DNA of 64,000 nucleotides from Candidatus Riflebacteria bacterium HGW-Riflebacteria-1 (GTDB lineage: Bacteria > Muiribacteriota > Ozemobacteria > Ozemobacterales > Ozemobacteraceae), in the NCBI GenBank assembly GCA_002839445.1, contig PGYB01000016.1:1-64000 (forward strand), in the 5' to 3' direction. Below the pieces are notes generated by a model, which saw nothing but the letters and a program-made list of their open reading frames with translations, was not told the origin of the DNA and did no database searches. This document shows, piece by piece, positions 1 to 8,405 of the stretch. Position numbers and translations under genes: made by a program. Position 1 is the first letter of the stretch; each line of letters starts with the position of its first letter.

Positions 1-303
1 CTTTCTACCTGAAGCTTATCGGTAGAAAGCTCCTTACAAATCACTGTTCATGGACATGCAGCACATATATTCACCACAAGGTGAATATATAATGACAGAT
101 AGAAAGCAATAGAATCCTCTCAAGGCTTTGTCGTGCCTGCTCCCAGTCACAAAACGCTTGCTATATAATGCTGGTTAGGCCTCTCACCGGGAATTGCTGC
201 CTTACTGCTGATCGGGTCGCCTGAAAGCCATTGAACAGCAGTGTCAGAACAATTTTTGATATTCGCGGCGGCAACTGGTACAATGGCAGGCAGGAGAAAA
301 GTC
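1..303. repeat. intergenic region with two hairpins
   Basis: No gene was found upstream of the MscS-type channel. Two inverted repeats stand out. One has 9-base arms (CTTTCTACC and GGTAGAAAG) at about 1-29. The other has perfect 11-base arms around an ACAA loop at about 65-90, built on ATATTCACC/GGTGAATAT. Neither has a long T-tract, so they look more like regulatory hairpins or operator-type palindromes than classical terminators. Confidence 0.45.
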
Positions 304-2934
304 ATGCATAATAAATATCGCAGCAGATCCTTTTTGGCTCTGTTTTTAACTCTGATTCTTGTGCTTGGGTCATTGCCGCTGCTTTCACAGACAGACATCG
401 GGCAGGTGGTGGGGCCGCAACCCCTTCCCGCTACTCAGCCTGCGCAACTGGTTGACCGCTCGGTTTCAGGCATCGTCGTTCTCGCTGACACATTGAAAGA
501 GGATTTTGTCGCGCTCGCGCAGAAGATCGCTGAAATCAAGGATCTCACCAAGTCCAGCACCGAGCTCAATGCCGTCAGAACACGCATTGTTGAACTCAAA
601 AACCGCCTGGCTGAGATAAAGAGCTCTGGAACCTATGGCTTCGAACAGGTTTCGCAGCTGCGCACCGATACCCGTTCTCTAACTGAAACAACAGGTCGTG
701 AACTTCGCCTGGCTGGCGCGAAAATTGAGAAGGCGGGCGCTCTTAAGCTATCATGGAAAGCTCAGGAAACCAGCTGGAATGAACGAAAAACATCATATGC
801 CGGTGAAGTTAGTGACTCTCTGCTTCCTATTTTCAAAGAAGCTACAAAGACCATCAACCAGGCCATAAAGGACATGGATGGCATCGAGACTCCCCTGGTC
901 GCATTTCAGCAGCAGGTGCTCGAACAGCAGCGCGAGGCGCAGGGTTTGAATGCTGAACTCGACAAATTAATGGTCGAGATGCGCAAGGACCTCTTTCGCA
1001 AATCGCGCCCCGCCATGTTTACGCCAACATTTTTCAGACAGTTCAATAAATCGGTATGGGAAGAGTTCTGGCTGGGTCTGGCCACCCTCGAATTACCACA
1101 CGCGCAATTCTACTCAACCTATGGCTGGATCTTCGTTCTGCAGTTGATTATTTTTGCCGTTGCTATTTATTTTTTCAAGACGCTCAAGAATCGTAAAATG
1201 GAACAGCTCAAGCTCGATTTTATTTTGCAGCGCTATGTGTCAGCCAGCTTGTTGCTGGGTGTTCTGTTGCCAATGCCCCTGTTCGAAGACAAACCGCGCA
1301 TTGTCAGCCTGTTGCTTGTCGGCATTATCGCAATAAGCGCTGCCCGTCTGGTGGCAGGAATCATCGCCAGGCCATGGCGGCGGCGACTGATTTACATGGT
1401 TGTTGCTCTCTATCTGATTGTGCAGTTTTTTAACTTCATCTCTCTGCCTGTGCCCATGATGAGAACCTTTACCGCGACTGTTGGCCTCGCCGGAGCTGCT
1501 TTTTGCCGCTGGCGCGCCAGAATAAACCAGGGTGACGATACTGCGACGTTTTACACAACCGGTATTAAATTCGGTGGCGCGACGATGATGCTGGTGTTTT
1601 TGTCTCAGGTCGCCGGTTATGTTGCGATGTCGAATCATCTGCTCGATATTCTTATAAAGACCGTGTTTTTGGGTCTGATCGCCTGGATGATTGACCTTGT
1701 CGCCCGTGGCGCGCTTGAGGTGCTTTTTGATAACGAACTGATCAGAAAGAACAAGATTATCGACAAGCATCACAAGCTGTTCATTAAACGTGGAAACTTT
1801 ATTGTCGACATTCTTGTCGTCTTTATGGCTATTTCAAGCATGCTTTCGGTCTGGGGTTTCTTTGATAACGCTTCTACTGCTGCGGCAGCGATTCTCGCAC
1901 TGGGTATCAGCCTGCGGGGCTTAACCATATCTCTTGGTCTGGTTGTTTCTGCCGTTGTGGCTCTATATATTGCGCTATTCGTTTCATGGCTCATTCAGAG
2001 TATTCTTAACGAAGAGGTTTATCCGCGCAAAAAGGTTGACCGCGGTGTTGGCATCTCAATCAACCGACTCATTTCGTATGCCTTTGTGGTGGTCGGCGTT
2101 TCTCTGGCCTTTTCAACTCTGGGAATCGGCATGCAGAACCTGACGGTGATCATTGGTGCTCTCGGCGTCGGTATCGGTTTCGGCTTGCAGAACATAGTCA
2201 ACAACTTTGCCAGCGGCCTTATTCTGCTGTTTGAGAGGTCGATAAAAGTTGGTGACGTTGTACAGGTTAACGGTGAATGGGGGCAGATCAAAAATCTCGG
2301 GTTGCGCGCCACTGTTGTTGAAACGTTTGACCGCTCAGAGCTTATTGTGCCAAACAGTGATCTGGTCTCTTCGACAGTTACCAACTGGACATTGACCGAT
2401 CGCCAGGTTCGCCTGCTCATAGCTGTTGGCGTCGCATATGGCTCTGATGTCGATCTGGTAACCCGACTTCTCTCGCAAATTGCCCAGGATAACCCTTTCA
2501 TTATGAAGTTCCCAACGCCCTCGGTGCTGTTCACTAATTTTGGCGCCAGTTCTCTTGATTTTGAACTGCGCTGCTGGGTTGCCGACATTGATAACCGCCT
2601 CAAGATCAAGGACGAGATAAATAGAGAAATTGACCGCCTGTTCCGCGAGAACAAAGTCGAAATACCTTTCTCACAGCACGATCTACACATACGCACCATG
2701 GATCAACCATTCAAAAATGCCTTGTCAGAAATTCAGTCTGGAGTTAAGGCAGAAATTAAGGAAGAAGTTAAGGCCGAAGTTGTTATGTCGCCACAGCCGC
2801 CAAAAGCACCACAGCCGTTACAGTCACCACAGTCACCACAGTCACCACGGAACCCCGGGCCTCCTCCTGGGCTTCCTGAGCCTCTTGAACCACCTGAAAT
2901 GCCTGAGTCGGACAACATTGGCAGCGATAAGTAA
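304..2934 (+). CDS. MscS-family mechanosensitive channel with large N-terminal region
   Basis: Predicted inner-membrane mechanosensitive channel that releases solutes on hypo-osmotic shock. It is 876 residues, much longer than E. coli MscS (286) and closer to the large MscK-like or YbdG-like architecture. A signal-like hydrophobic stretch at residues 9-28 is followed by a predicted periplasmic helical/coiled-coil region (about 50-230), many membrane segments (about 270-620), and the MscS pore and beta domain. The family signature GFGLQNIVNNFASG lies near residue 625, followed by KVGDVVQV. The C-terminus (about 812-876) is Pro-rich with SPQ repeats. The start at 304 is chosen because AGGAG lies 7 bases upstream; an upstream in-frame GTG at 241 has no such site. 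Confidence 0.9.
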   Translation: MHNKYRSRSFLALFLTLILVLGSLPLLSQTDIGQVVGPQPLPATQPAQLVDRSVSGIVVLADTLKEDFVALAQKIAEIKDLTKSSTELNAVRTRIVELKNRLAEIKSSGTYGFEQVSQLRTDTRSLTETTGRELRLAGAKIEKAGALKLSWKAQETSWNERKTSYAGEVSDSLLPIFKEATKTINQAIKDMDGIETPLVAFQQQVLEQQREAQGLNAELDKLMVEMRKDLFRKSRPAMFTPTFFRQFNKSVWEEFWLGLATLELPHAQFYSTYGWIFVLQLIIFAVAIYFFKTLKNRKMEQLKLDFILQRYVSASLLLGVLLPMPLFEDKPRIVSLLLVGIIAISAARLVAGIIARPWRRRLIYMVVALYLIVQFFNFISLPVPMMRTFTATVGLAGAAFCRWRARINQGDDTATFYTTGIKFGGATMMLVFLSQVAGYVAMSNHLLDILIKTVFLGLIAWMIDLVARGALEVLFDNELIRKNKIIDKHHKLFIKRGNFIVDILVVFMAISSMLSVWGFFDNASTAAAAILALGISLRGLTISLGLVVSAVVALYIALFVSWLIQSILNEEVYPRKKVDRGVGISINRLISYAFVVVGVSLAFSTLGIGMQNLTVIIGALGVGIGFGLQNIVNNFASGLILLFERSIKVGDVVQVNGEWGQIKNLGLRATVVETFDRSELIVPNSDLVSSTVTNWTLTDRQVRLLIAVGVAYGSDVDLVTRLLSQIAQDNPFIMKFPTPSVLFTNFGASSLDFELRCWVADIDNRLKIKDEINREIDRLFRENKVEIPFSQHDLHIRTMDQPFKNALSEIQSGVKAEIKEEVKAEVVMSPQPPKAPQPLQSPQSPQSPRNPGPPPGLPEPLEPPEMPESDNIGSDK

Positions 2935-2994
2935 CGAGAAATACCGTTGCCCACCTGGCGGCTGAAGAGTATTTGCTAACAGAGGAGTAGAGGA

Positions 2995-4416
2995 ATGAGC
3001 GCTCTGGTATGGTTTCGGCGTGATCTCAGAGTGAGTGATAACCACGCGCTTTACCGGGCTGTCGCGAGCGGTGGCCCGGTGACGGCCGTCGCATTTGTAA
3101 CTCTACAGCAATGGCTCTCGCACAATGATTCACCTGGCAAGATCAGTTTCTGGCTGGCCAACCTGCAGATTCTGGCTGAACGCCTGGCTGCCCTCGGTAT
3201 TGTGCTGCATCTCGAAAGAGTTGCTGACTTTGCCGCCATACCAGATGCCATAAGCCGTTTTGCCATTAAAAACAGTTGCAATGCCCTCTATTTTAACAGT
3301 GAATACGAATCAAATGAACGGCAGCGCGATGAGGCCGTGAGCAAGTCTCTGGCCCGGCAAAAGGTAAAAGTTTTTGCGTTTGCCGACCGCCTGTTAATCG
3401 AGCCGGGGCGTGTACTGACCGGATCTGCCGGGTATTACACGGTATTTTCACCGTTCAAAAGATCATGGCTGGGCGTCGCGAAGATCAGCGATCTCAGCCC
3501 CTTGCCAGCACCTGGCGCGGTTGCCGCCCCGGTGAAATCAGGCCCTTTGCTGACAGCAGAAATGAAGGCAGAAATGCAACTGCCAGGCTGGCGCAGCGAT
3601 CTGTGGCCGGCCGGCGAGGCCGCCGCGCAGAAACGTCTTGCTGCTTTTGCCGGCACCGGTCTCGCGAAATACCATGAATCGCGCGATTTTCCGGCCATTG
3701 ATGGCACCAGTTGCCTTTCGCCCTGGCTGGCCTGCGGCGCGCTTTCCCCGCGCCAGTGTTTGTCTGCTGTCAGGCCAGACGATAAAAAATGGCCAGCCGA
3801 AGGCTCGGGCGGCGAAGCCTGGCTGAGTGAGCTGATCTGGCGTGATTTTTATACGCATGTTGTTGTCGGGTTTCCGCGGGTGAGCCGCTCACAGCCTTTT
3901 CAGAAGAAGACAGCCGGGCTGCCGTGGCGTGATGATGAACGCGATCTGCAGGCCTGGCAGAACGGTCAGACTGGCTACCCGATTGTTGACGCGGCTATGC
4001 GTCAGCTTAATCAGACCGGTTGGATGCACAACCGCCTGCGCATGGTTGCTGCCATGTTTTTGAGCAAACATCTGCTGATCGACTGGCGGCGCGGTGAAAA
4101 ATACTTCATGGAAAGCCTGCTTGACGGCGACCTGGCCGCGAACAATGGAGGTTGGCAATGGTCAGCCTCGACCGGAACCGACGCTGTGCCGTATTTCAGG
4201 ATTTTTAACCCGTTCAGTCAGAGCGAGAGATTTGATACTGATGGCAGTTTTATAAAGAGATACTGTCCGGAACTTGCTGATATAACGGCTTCTGCCCTGC
4301 ATAACCCGGCGAAGCTCGCGGCTGAACTCGCAAAGAAAAAAATCAGCTACCCGGCGCCGGTTGTCGATCATAAGATAGCGAGAGAACGCGCGCTGGCTGC
4401 GTTCAAGAATTTATAA
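2995..4416 (+). CDS. phrB: deoxyribodipyrimidine photolyase
   Basis: Light-dependent repair of cyclobutane pyrimidine dimers using FADH-. The 473-residue length fits class I CPD photolyases. The N-terminal antenna-binding domain opens with ALVWFRRDLRVSDNHAL. The FAD-binding domain shows LIWRDFYTHV (about 280), QTGYPIVDAAMRQLNQTGWMHNR (split here as GYPIVDAAM and GWMHNRLRM), and NNGGWQWSASTGTDAVPYFR with the adjacent Trp residues of the electron-transfer chain. Preceded by an AGAGGAG ribosome-binding site and 60 bases downstream of the channel gene. A photolyase in a presumed anaerobic fermenter suggests at least occasional exposure to light in the habitat. A cryptochrome role cannot be excluded. 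Confidence 0.95.
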   Translation: MSALVWFRRDLRVSDNHALYRAVASGGPVTAVAFVTLQQWLSHNDSPGKISFWLANLQILAERLAALGIVLHLERVADFAAIPDAISRFAIKNSCNALYFNSEYESNERQRDEAVSKSLARQKVKVFAFADRLLIEPGRVLTGSAGYYTVFSPFKRSWLGVAKISDLSPLPAPGAVAAPVKSGPLLTAEMKAEMQLPGWRSDLWPAGEAAAQKRLAAFAGTGLAKYHESRDFPAIDGTSCLSPWLACGALSPRQCLSAVRPDDKKWPAEGSGGEAWLSELIWRDFYTHVVVGFPRVSRSQPFQKKTAGLPWRDDERDLQAWQNGQTGYPIVDAAMRQLNQTGWMHNRLRMVAAMFLSKHLLIDWRRGEKYFMESLLDGDLAANNGGWQWSASTGTDAVPYFRIFNPFSQSERFDTDGSFIKRYCPELADITASALHNPAKLAAELAKKKISYPAPVVDHKIARERALAAFKNL

Positions 4417-4438
4417 AGGGATTAAACTGGAGGAAAAG

Positions 4439-5746
4439 ATGCTCGAACGCCTTTTTAAACTGAAAGAGAACGCCACCGATGTCAAAACCGAGATACTGGC
4501 AGGTATCACCACGTTTTTGACCATGGCTTACATACTGGCAGTCAATCCGATGATTCTCGAAAACGCCGGAATGCCGTTTTCTGGCGTGCTCACTGCGACG
4601 ATTCTGGTGGCTTCACTGTCGAGTATTCTCATGGGCCTTTATGCCAATCTTCCTTTCGCACTGGCGCCAGGAATGGGGATCAATGCCTTTTTTACCTTCA
4701 GCATGGTCATCGGCATGAAGATGCCGTGGCAGACGGCGCTGGGGGCTGTTTTTATCTCGGGTATTGTGTTTCTGCTCATGACCGTTTTCAAGCTGCGCGA
4801 AGCTATTGTCAGGGCTATTCCGCATTGCGTCAGACTGGGAGTTGCTGCTGGTATCGGACTCTTTCTTTGTCTGCTGGCACTCAAATCAGCAGGATTCATC
4901 GTTGCCAACCCGGCGACGCTCGTAGGATTTGGCGGCTTTAACGCTTCGACCGTATTTTTTCTGCTTGGTCTGGCGTTTACCATTCTGCTCGAACATCGCA
5001 AAATTCATGGCAGTCTGCTGCTCGGTATCGTTTTTACAACGGTTCTGGCTCTATGCCATGGTCGTTTGTGGTCTGGCGATTTATTTGTGGCAGTGCCGGC
5101 GACCTTTTCTGCAACGCCTGATTTTACTTCAGTCTTTTTTCAGCTTGATATCAGAAGCGCGCTCAATGTGGGTATTGCCGGCGCGGTTTTTACCCTGCTG
5201 TTCACCGACCTTTTCGACTCGATTTCAACCTTTATGGGCGTTGCTTCGGTCGCCAACATGGTCGATGAAAATGGCGAACCACGCAATTTTCAGAAAGCAT
5301 TACTGGTAGATGCCATTTCGACAACGCTTTCAGGTCTGGTCGGCAGCAGTTCCGGCACCACCTATGTTGAAAGCGCTGCCGGGGTCGAACAGGGCGGACG
5401 CACTGGGCTTACCGCCACGGTAACCGGGTTGTTATTTCTGCCATTTTTATGGTTCGCGCCAATGCTGCAGATGATACCTGCCTGCGCGGTTGCACCGGCA
5501 CTGCTGCTGGTTGGTTTTTTCATGTTGCGCGCTATTTCTGGCGTTGACTGGAAAGATTACGAAACCGGCCTGCCGGCTTTTATTGCGCTGATCCTTATTC
5601 CATTCACCTTCTCGATCAGTCAGGGAATCAGCTGGAGCCTGATTCTGTTTGTGATGCTGCGAATTTTCAGCGGAAAAATAAGGCTTGTCGAGCCAATGCA
5701 GTGGGCTGTCGCAGTCTTTGCCGGTCTTGCCCTGTATCTGTCTTGA
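4439..5746 (+). CDS. NCS2 family purine permease (AzgA/PbuG type)
   Basis: Predicted proton-coupled importer of hypoxanthine, guanine or adenine in the inner membrane. 435 residues with about 12-14 hydrophobic segments, the usual size for this branch. Family features include the N-terminal TEILAGITTFLTMAYILAVNP, the conserved GINAFFTF near residue 80, and TDLFDSISTFMGVA near residue 258, followed by SSSGTTYVESAAG. The gene begins 22 bases after the photolyase stop with a GGAGG-type site, so the two may be cotranscribed, though no functional link is obvious. Substrate preference between adenine and guanine/hypoxanthine cannot be assigned by eye. Confidence 0.93.
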   Translation: MLERLFKLKENATDVKTEILAGITTFLTMAYILAVNPMILENAGMPFSGVLTATILVASLSSILMGLYANLPFALAPGMGINAFFTFSMVIGMKMPWQTALGAVFISGIVFLLMTVFKLREAIVRAIPHCVRLGVAAGIGLFLCLLALKSAGFIVANPATLVGFGGFNASTVFFLLGLAFTILLEHRKIHGSLLLGIVFTTVLALCHGRLWSGDLFVAVPATFSATPDFTSVFFQLDIRSALNVGIAGAVFTLLFTDLFDSISTFMGVASVANMVDENGEPRNFQKALLVDAISTTLSGLVGSSSGTTYVESAAGVEQGGRTGLTATVTGLLFLPFLWFAPMLQMIPACAVAPALLLVGFFMLRAISGVDWKDYETGLPAFIALILIPFTFSISQGISWSLILFVMLRIFSGKIRLVEPMQWAVAVFAGLALYLS

Positions 5747-5810
5747 TGCCCAGTATAATACCAATTATGCGTTCGTAAATACCTTTGGCATTCTTCTTCT
5801 GTTTGCTTTT

Positions 5811-5832
5811 TCGTGCTCGTAATCGTAATCGC
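5811..5832. repeat. GATTAC-type intergenic repeat, short copy
   Basis: The segment reads TCGTGCTCGTAATCGTAATCGC on the plus strand. Together with its TTCTTCTTCT flank from about 5790, it matches the reverse complement of the longer GATTACGA array at 31621-31667. It lies in the gap between convergent genes and touches the stop codon of the minus-strand methyltransferase. Likely a dispersed intergenic repeat. Confidence 0.5.
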
Positions 5833-6410
5833 TATTTTTTGCACCAGTAGACAATGGCAGGCGGGATGTTGCCCCAGACGACCGGGCTTGTTTTTACTTC
5901 TGAAAAATGCTGTTTAAGCTTGTTGCGAAAGCGAACGCCGGATGGAAGAACCAGCCCGTGCAGATAGGCGAAAGTTGAAAAGACGCCGCCCCTGCGCAGA
6001 CCGGCTTGCGTCTCGTAGAGGATTTCATCCTGCAGGTCCGCTGAAAATGCCGCCCATGGCAAACCGCTGACAATCGCGTCGGCGTGTTTGACGCCATACT
6101 GGCGCAGGTATTTCCTCACCTCAGAAGCGGAATCCTGGAAAATAGTTATCTCTGGCGCCATCGAACAGGCGACACGGTTCATGTGCTCGTTCAGTTCGAG
6201 GCCGAAAAAAATGGTGCGGTTCAGATTTATGTGCTTGAGCACCTGACGGGTAAAAGCGCCGGTGCCGGGCCCATACTCAACTATGACACGCGCCTGTTCA
6301 AAGTTTATATGCTGAATCATCCGGTTGGCAAGCTGGTTCGAGCTGGGCGCGATTGCCCCGATGGTGCGGGGTTCACGGCAGAATTGCTTAACAAATTGCC
6401 AACTGCTCAC
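5832..6410 (-). CDS. PmtA-like SAM-dependent phospholipid N-methyltransferase
   Basis: A class I SAM methyltransferase of about 192 residues. The N-terminus FVKQFCREPRTIGAIAPSS is typical of the PmtA branch related to rRNA adenine dimethylases, whose members methylate phosphatidylethanolamine at the membrane. The SAM motif VEYGPGTGAFTRQ lies near residue 45, and a GLPWAAFS motif (in place of the NPPY-like motif) near residue 116. A GTG start at 6410 is preferred because AGGCGG lies 7 bases upstream; a TTG one codon earlier is the alternative. It is convergent with the permease gene. Phospholipid substrate is family inference; a small-molecule or rRNA methyltransferase role remains possible. 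Confidence 0.8.
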   Translation of the reverse strand: MSSWQFVKQFCREPRTIGAIAPSSNQLANRMIQHINFEQARVIVEYGPGTGAFTRQVLKHINLNRTIFFGLELNEHMNRVACSMAPEITIFQDSASEVRKYLRQYGVKHADAIVSGLPWAAFSADLQDEILYETQAGLRRGGVFSTFAYLHGLVLPSGVRFRNKLKQHFSEVKTSPVVWGNIPPAIVYWCKK

Positions 6411-6530
6411 CAACTCACCGCCTGATTTAAAGATGAGCTGATTATAACCCTCTTTGCGTGAAATGCCAAATCACTTTATCCCGTTCGGCCAGAATGTGTT
6501 AGAATCCTGTTAACGCATCGGAGGTAAGAT

Positions 6531-7598
6531 ATGCTGCCTTTTGTCAAAAAAGGGATCGCTGAGTCAAAGGCCGGCAACCCGCAGGGCACCATCGTTAACT
6601 TTGCCCCTGACAGGCTTAAACAGACAGTGGTTGAGTTGTTTAACTACGACCAGGGGCATTGTTCAGAGAGCAAGGTGGTCGCTGCCGCGGATATGGCGGC
6701 AATTCGCCGTTCATCAGGCATTTCGTGGCTCTGCTTTTTTGGTCTTGGTGATGTCGAGATGCTGCGGCAGACCGCCGAAATTTATGAGATCAACCCGCTT
6801 TCGGTTGAAGACATTCTCAACCCCGATCACCGGCCAAAGCTCGAAGTTTTTGACAATTACCTGCTGATCATCGTTAAGATGATCGATATTAGCGATGAGG
6901 GCCGTCTGGTCAGCGAACAGGTCAGTTTCGTCGTCGGCGAAAACTACGTGCTGACTTTTCAGGAAAGGCCTGGCGATGTCTTTAACCCGATTCGTGATCG
7001 CCTGCGCAAAAACATCGGGCGCATTCGCAGCATGGCGTCTGATTACCTGGCGCTTTCGCTGATCGACGTAATTATTGATAATTATTTTATTGTACTCGAG
7101 GGACTCGCAGCTGGCCTGGAAGAAATCGAGCTGACCCTGCTTAAAGTGCCCGACGGCTTTGAAGGCCGCGAAGTGCATGAGGTTAAAATGCAGCTTTTTT
7201 ATATGCGCAAAATCTGCTGGCCGCTGCGCGAGATCGCGTCAGCCCTGTTGCGCAGTGAATCGCCGATAATCAGGCCGGAAAGCCGCATTTATTTTCGCGA
7301 TATCTATGACCACACCGTGCATGTGCTTGAGACTTCCGAGACATTGCGCGAAGTTTCGATCGGTGTTTATGATCTTTATATCTCGAACATCAGCCTGCGC
7401 ATGAACGAAATCATGCGCACGCTGACCATTATTGCGACCATATTTATTCCGCTGACCTTCATTGCCGGTGTTTATGGCATGAATTTCGAAAATATGCCCG
7501 AACTCAAATGGGGCTGGGGCTACTATGGCATATTAGCCATGATGCTCGCGGTGGCACTGGGCATGCTGAGATACTTTAAACGCCGTAACTGGCTATAA
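6531..7598 (+). CDS. corA: CorA family Mg2+/Co2+ transporter
   Basis: 355-residue divalent cation channel of the CorA family, forming pentamers in the inner membrane. A soluble N-terminal domain of about 290 residues precedes two C-terminal membrane helices. The selectivity motif YGMNFENMPEL lies at about residue 314, at the end of the first helix, and the protein ends in a short basic tail (RYFKRRNWL) as is usual. GGAGG is placed 6 bases before the ATG. It is divergent from the methyltransferase and convergent with kamE. Distinguishing Mg2+ from Co2+/Ni2+ transport is not possible from sequence alone, although cobalt supply would suit the neighbouring B12-dependent aminomutase. Confidence 0.95.
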   Translation: MLPFVKKGIAESKAGNPQGTIVNFAPDRLKQTVVELFNYDQGHCSESKVVAAADMAAIRRSSGISWLCFFGLGDVEMLRQTAEIYEINPLSVEDILNPDHRPKLEVFDNYLLIIVKMIDISDEGRLVSEQVSFVVGENYVLTFQERPGDVFNPIRDRLRKNIGRIRSMASDYLALSLIDVIIDNYFIVLEGLAAGLEEIELTLLKVPDGFEGREVHEVKMQLFYMRKICWPLREIASALLRSESPIIRPESRIYFRDIYDHTVHVLETSETLREVSIGVYDLYISNISLRMNEIMRTLTIIATIFIPLTFIAGVYGMNFENMPELKWGWGYYGILAMMLAVALGMLRYFKRRNWL

Positions 7599-7616
7599 CC
7601 TGCGGGTGACTGGCCG

Positions 7617-8405
7617 CTATTTCTTGTGGCGCCTGACGAACTCTTCGATGAAGAATGAGGCCACATGCTCGGCAAATTTGCCCGGGCCAAAACCTGCGTC
7701 GTAACCGAGTTCCTTGGCCAGCTCGTTGTTGATGCGTGGGCCGCCGGCGACGAGGATTACCTTGTCGCGCAGACGCGAGGCTTCAAGCAGTTCGACAAGC
7801 TCGACCAGGTTGCTGACGTGAACGTCTTTCTGGGTCACGGTCTGCGAAACCAGCAGCACATCGGCTTTCAGCTCAGCTGCCTTTTTGACGAATTCTTCGT
7901 TCGCCACCTGGCTGCCGAGATTATAGGCTTCGATCATTTCGTAGCGCTCAAGACCGTAATGGCCAGCGTAACCCTTCATGTTCATGATCGCGTCAATGCC
8001 GACTGTGTGCGCGTCAGTGCCGGTGCTGGCGCCAACGACGACGAGTTTGCGCCCGATATTCTGTTTGATAAAATCATCAACGCCATGCATGTCGAGAACC
8101 TGGCTGTCAATTGTGCTGACCTTGATTGTCGTCACATCGACGGTGTGTGTCATGTTGCCATAGACTACGAAGAAGGTGAATTCCTTGTCGAGGGCCTCAT
8201 GGTGTGCTACCAGCACGTCGCTCAGTCCCATTTTAATGCCGAGCTGGCGGGCCGCTTCAATGGCGCGCTCATCATCAGCAATTGGCAGGGTGAAGCTGAG
8301 CTGAACTTTGCCGTCGTTCATGGTGTCGCCATAGGGCTTTACTTTGGTCAGATCGAGGTTCTGACAGAAATCTCTCGCTTTGGTTGAATATAATCCGCTG
8401 CTCAT
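7617..8405 (-). CDS. kamE: lysine 5,6-aminomutase beta subunit (KamE)
   Basis: Cobalamin- and PLP-binding subunit of D-lysine/L-beta-lysine 5,6-aminomutase, which moves the terminal amino group of beta-lysine to give 3,5-diaminohexanoate. 262 residues. The B12-binding DxHxxG motif reads TDAHTVG with His133, the same number as the cobalt ligand in the Clostridium enzyme, and Lys144 matches the known PLP-binding lysine. An N-terminal dimerisation region precedes the Rossmann-like B12 domain. GGGAGG lies 7 bases before the ATG, and the start overlaps the kamD stop by 4 bases, indicating coupling. It lies about 6 kb away from the rest of the lysine operon on the same strand. Confidence 0.96.
   Translation of the reverse strand: MSSGLYSTKARDFCQNLDLTKVKPYGDTMNDGKVQLSFTLPIADDERAIEAARQLGIKMGLSDVLVAHHEALDKEFTFFVVYGNMTHTVDVTTIKVSTIDSQVLDMHGVDDFIKQNIGRKLVVVGASTGTDAHTVGIDAIMNMKGYAGHYGLERYEMIEAYNLGSQVANEEFVKKAAELKADVLLVSQTVTQKDVHVSNLVELVELLEASRLRDKVILVAGGPRINNELAKELGYDAGFGPGKFAEHVASFFIEEFVRRHKK

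Noticed and set aside
7665..8387. 240-residue frame on the plus strand
   Set aside because: Antisense to kamE, whose B12 and PLP residues are intact.
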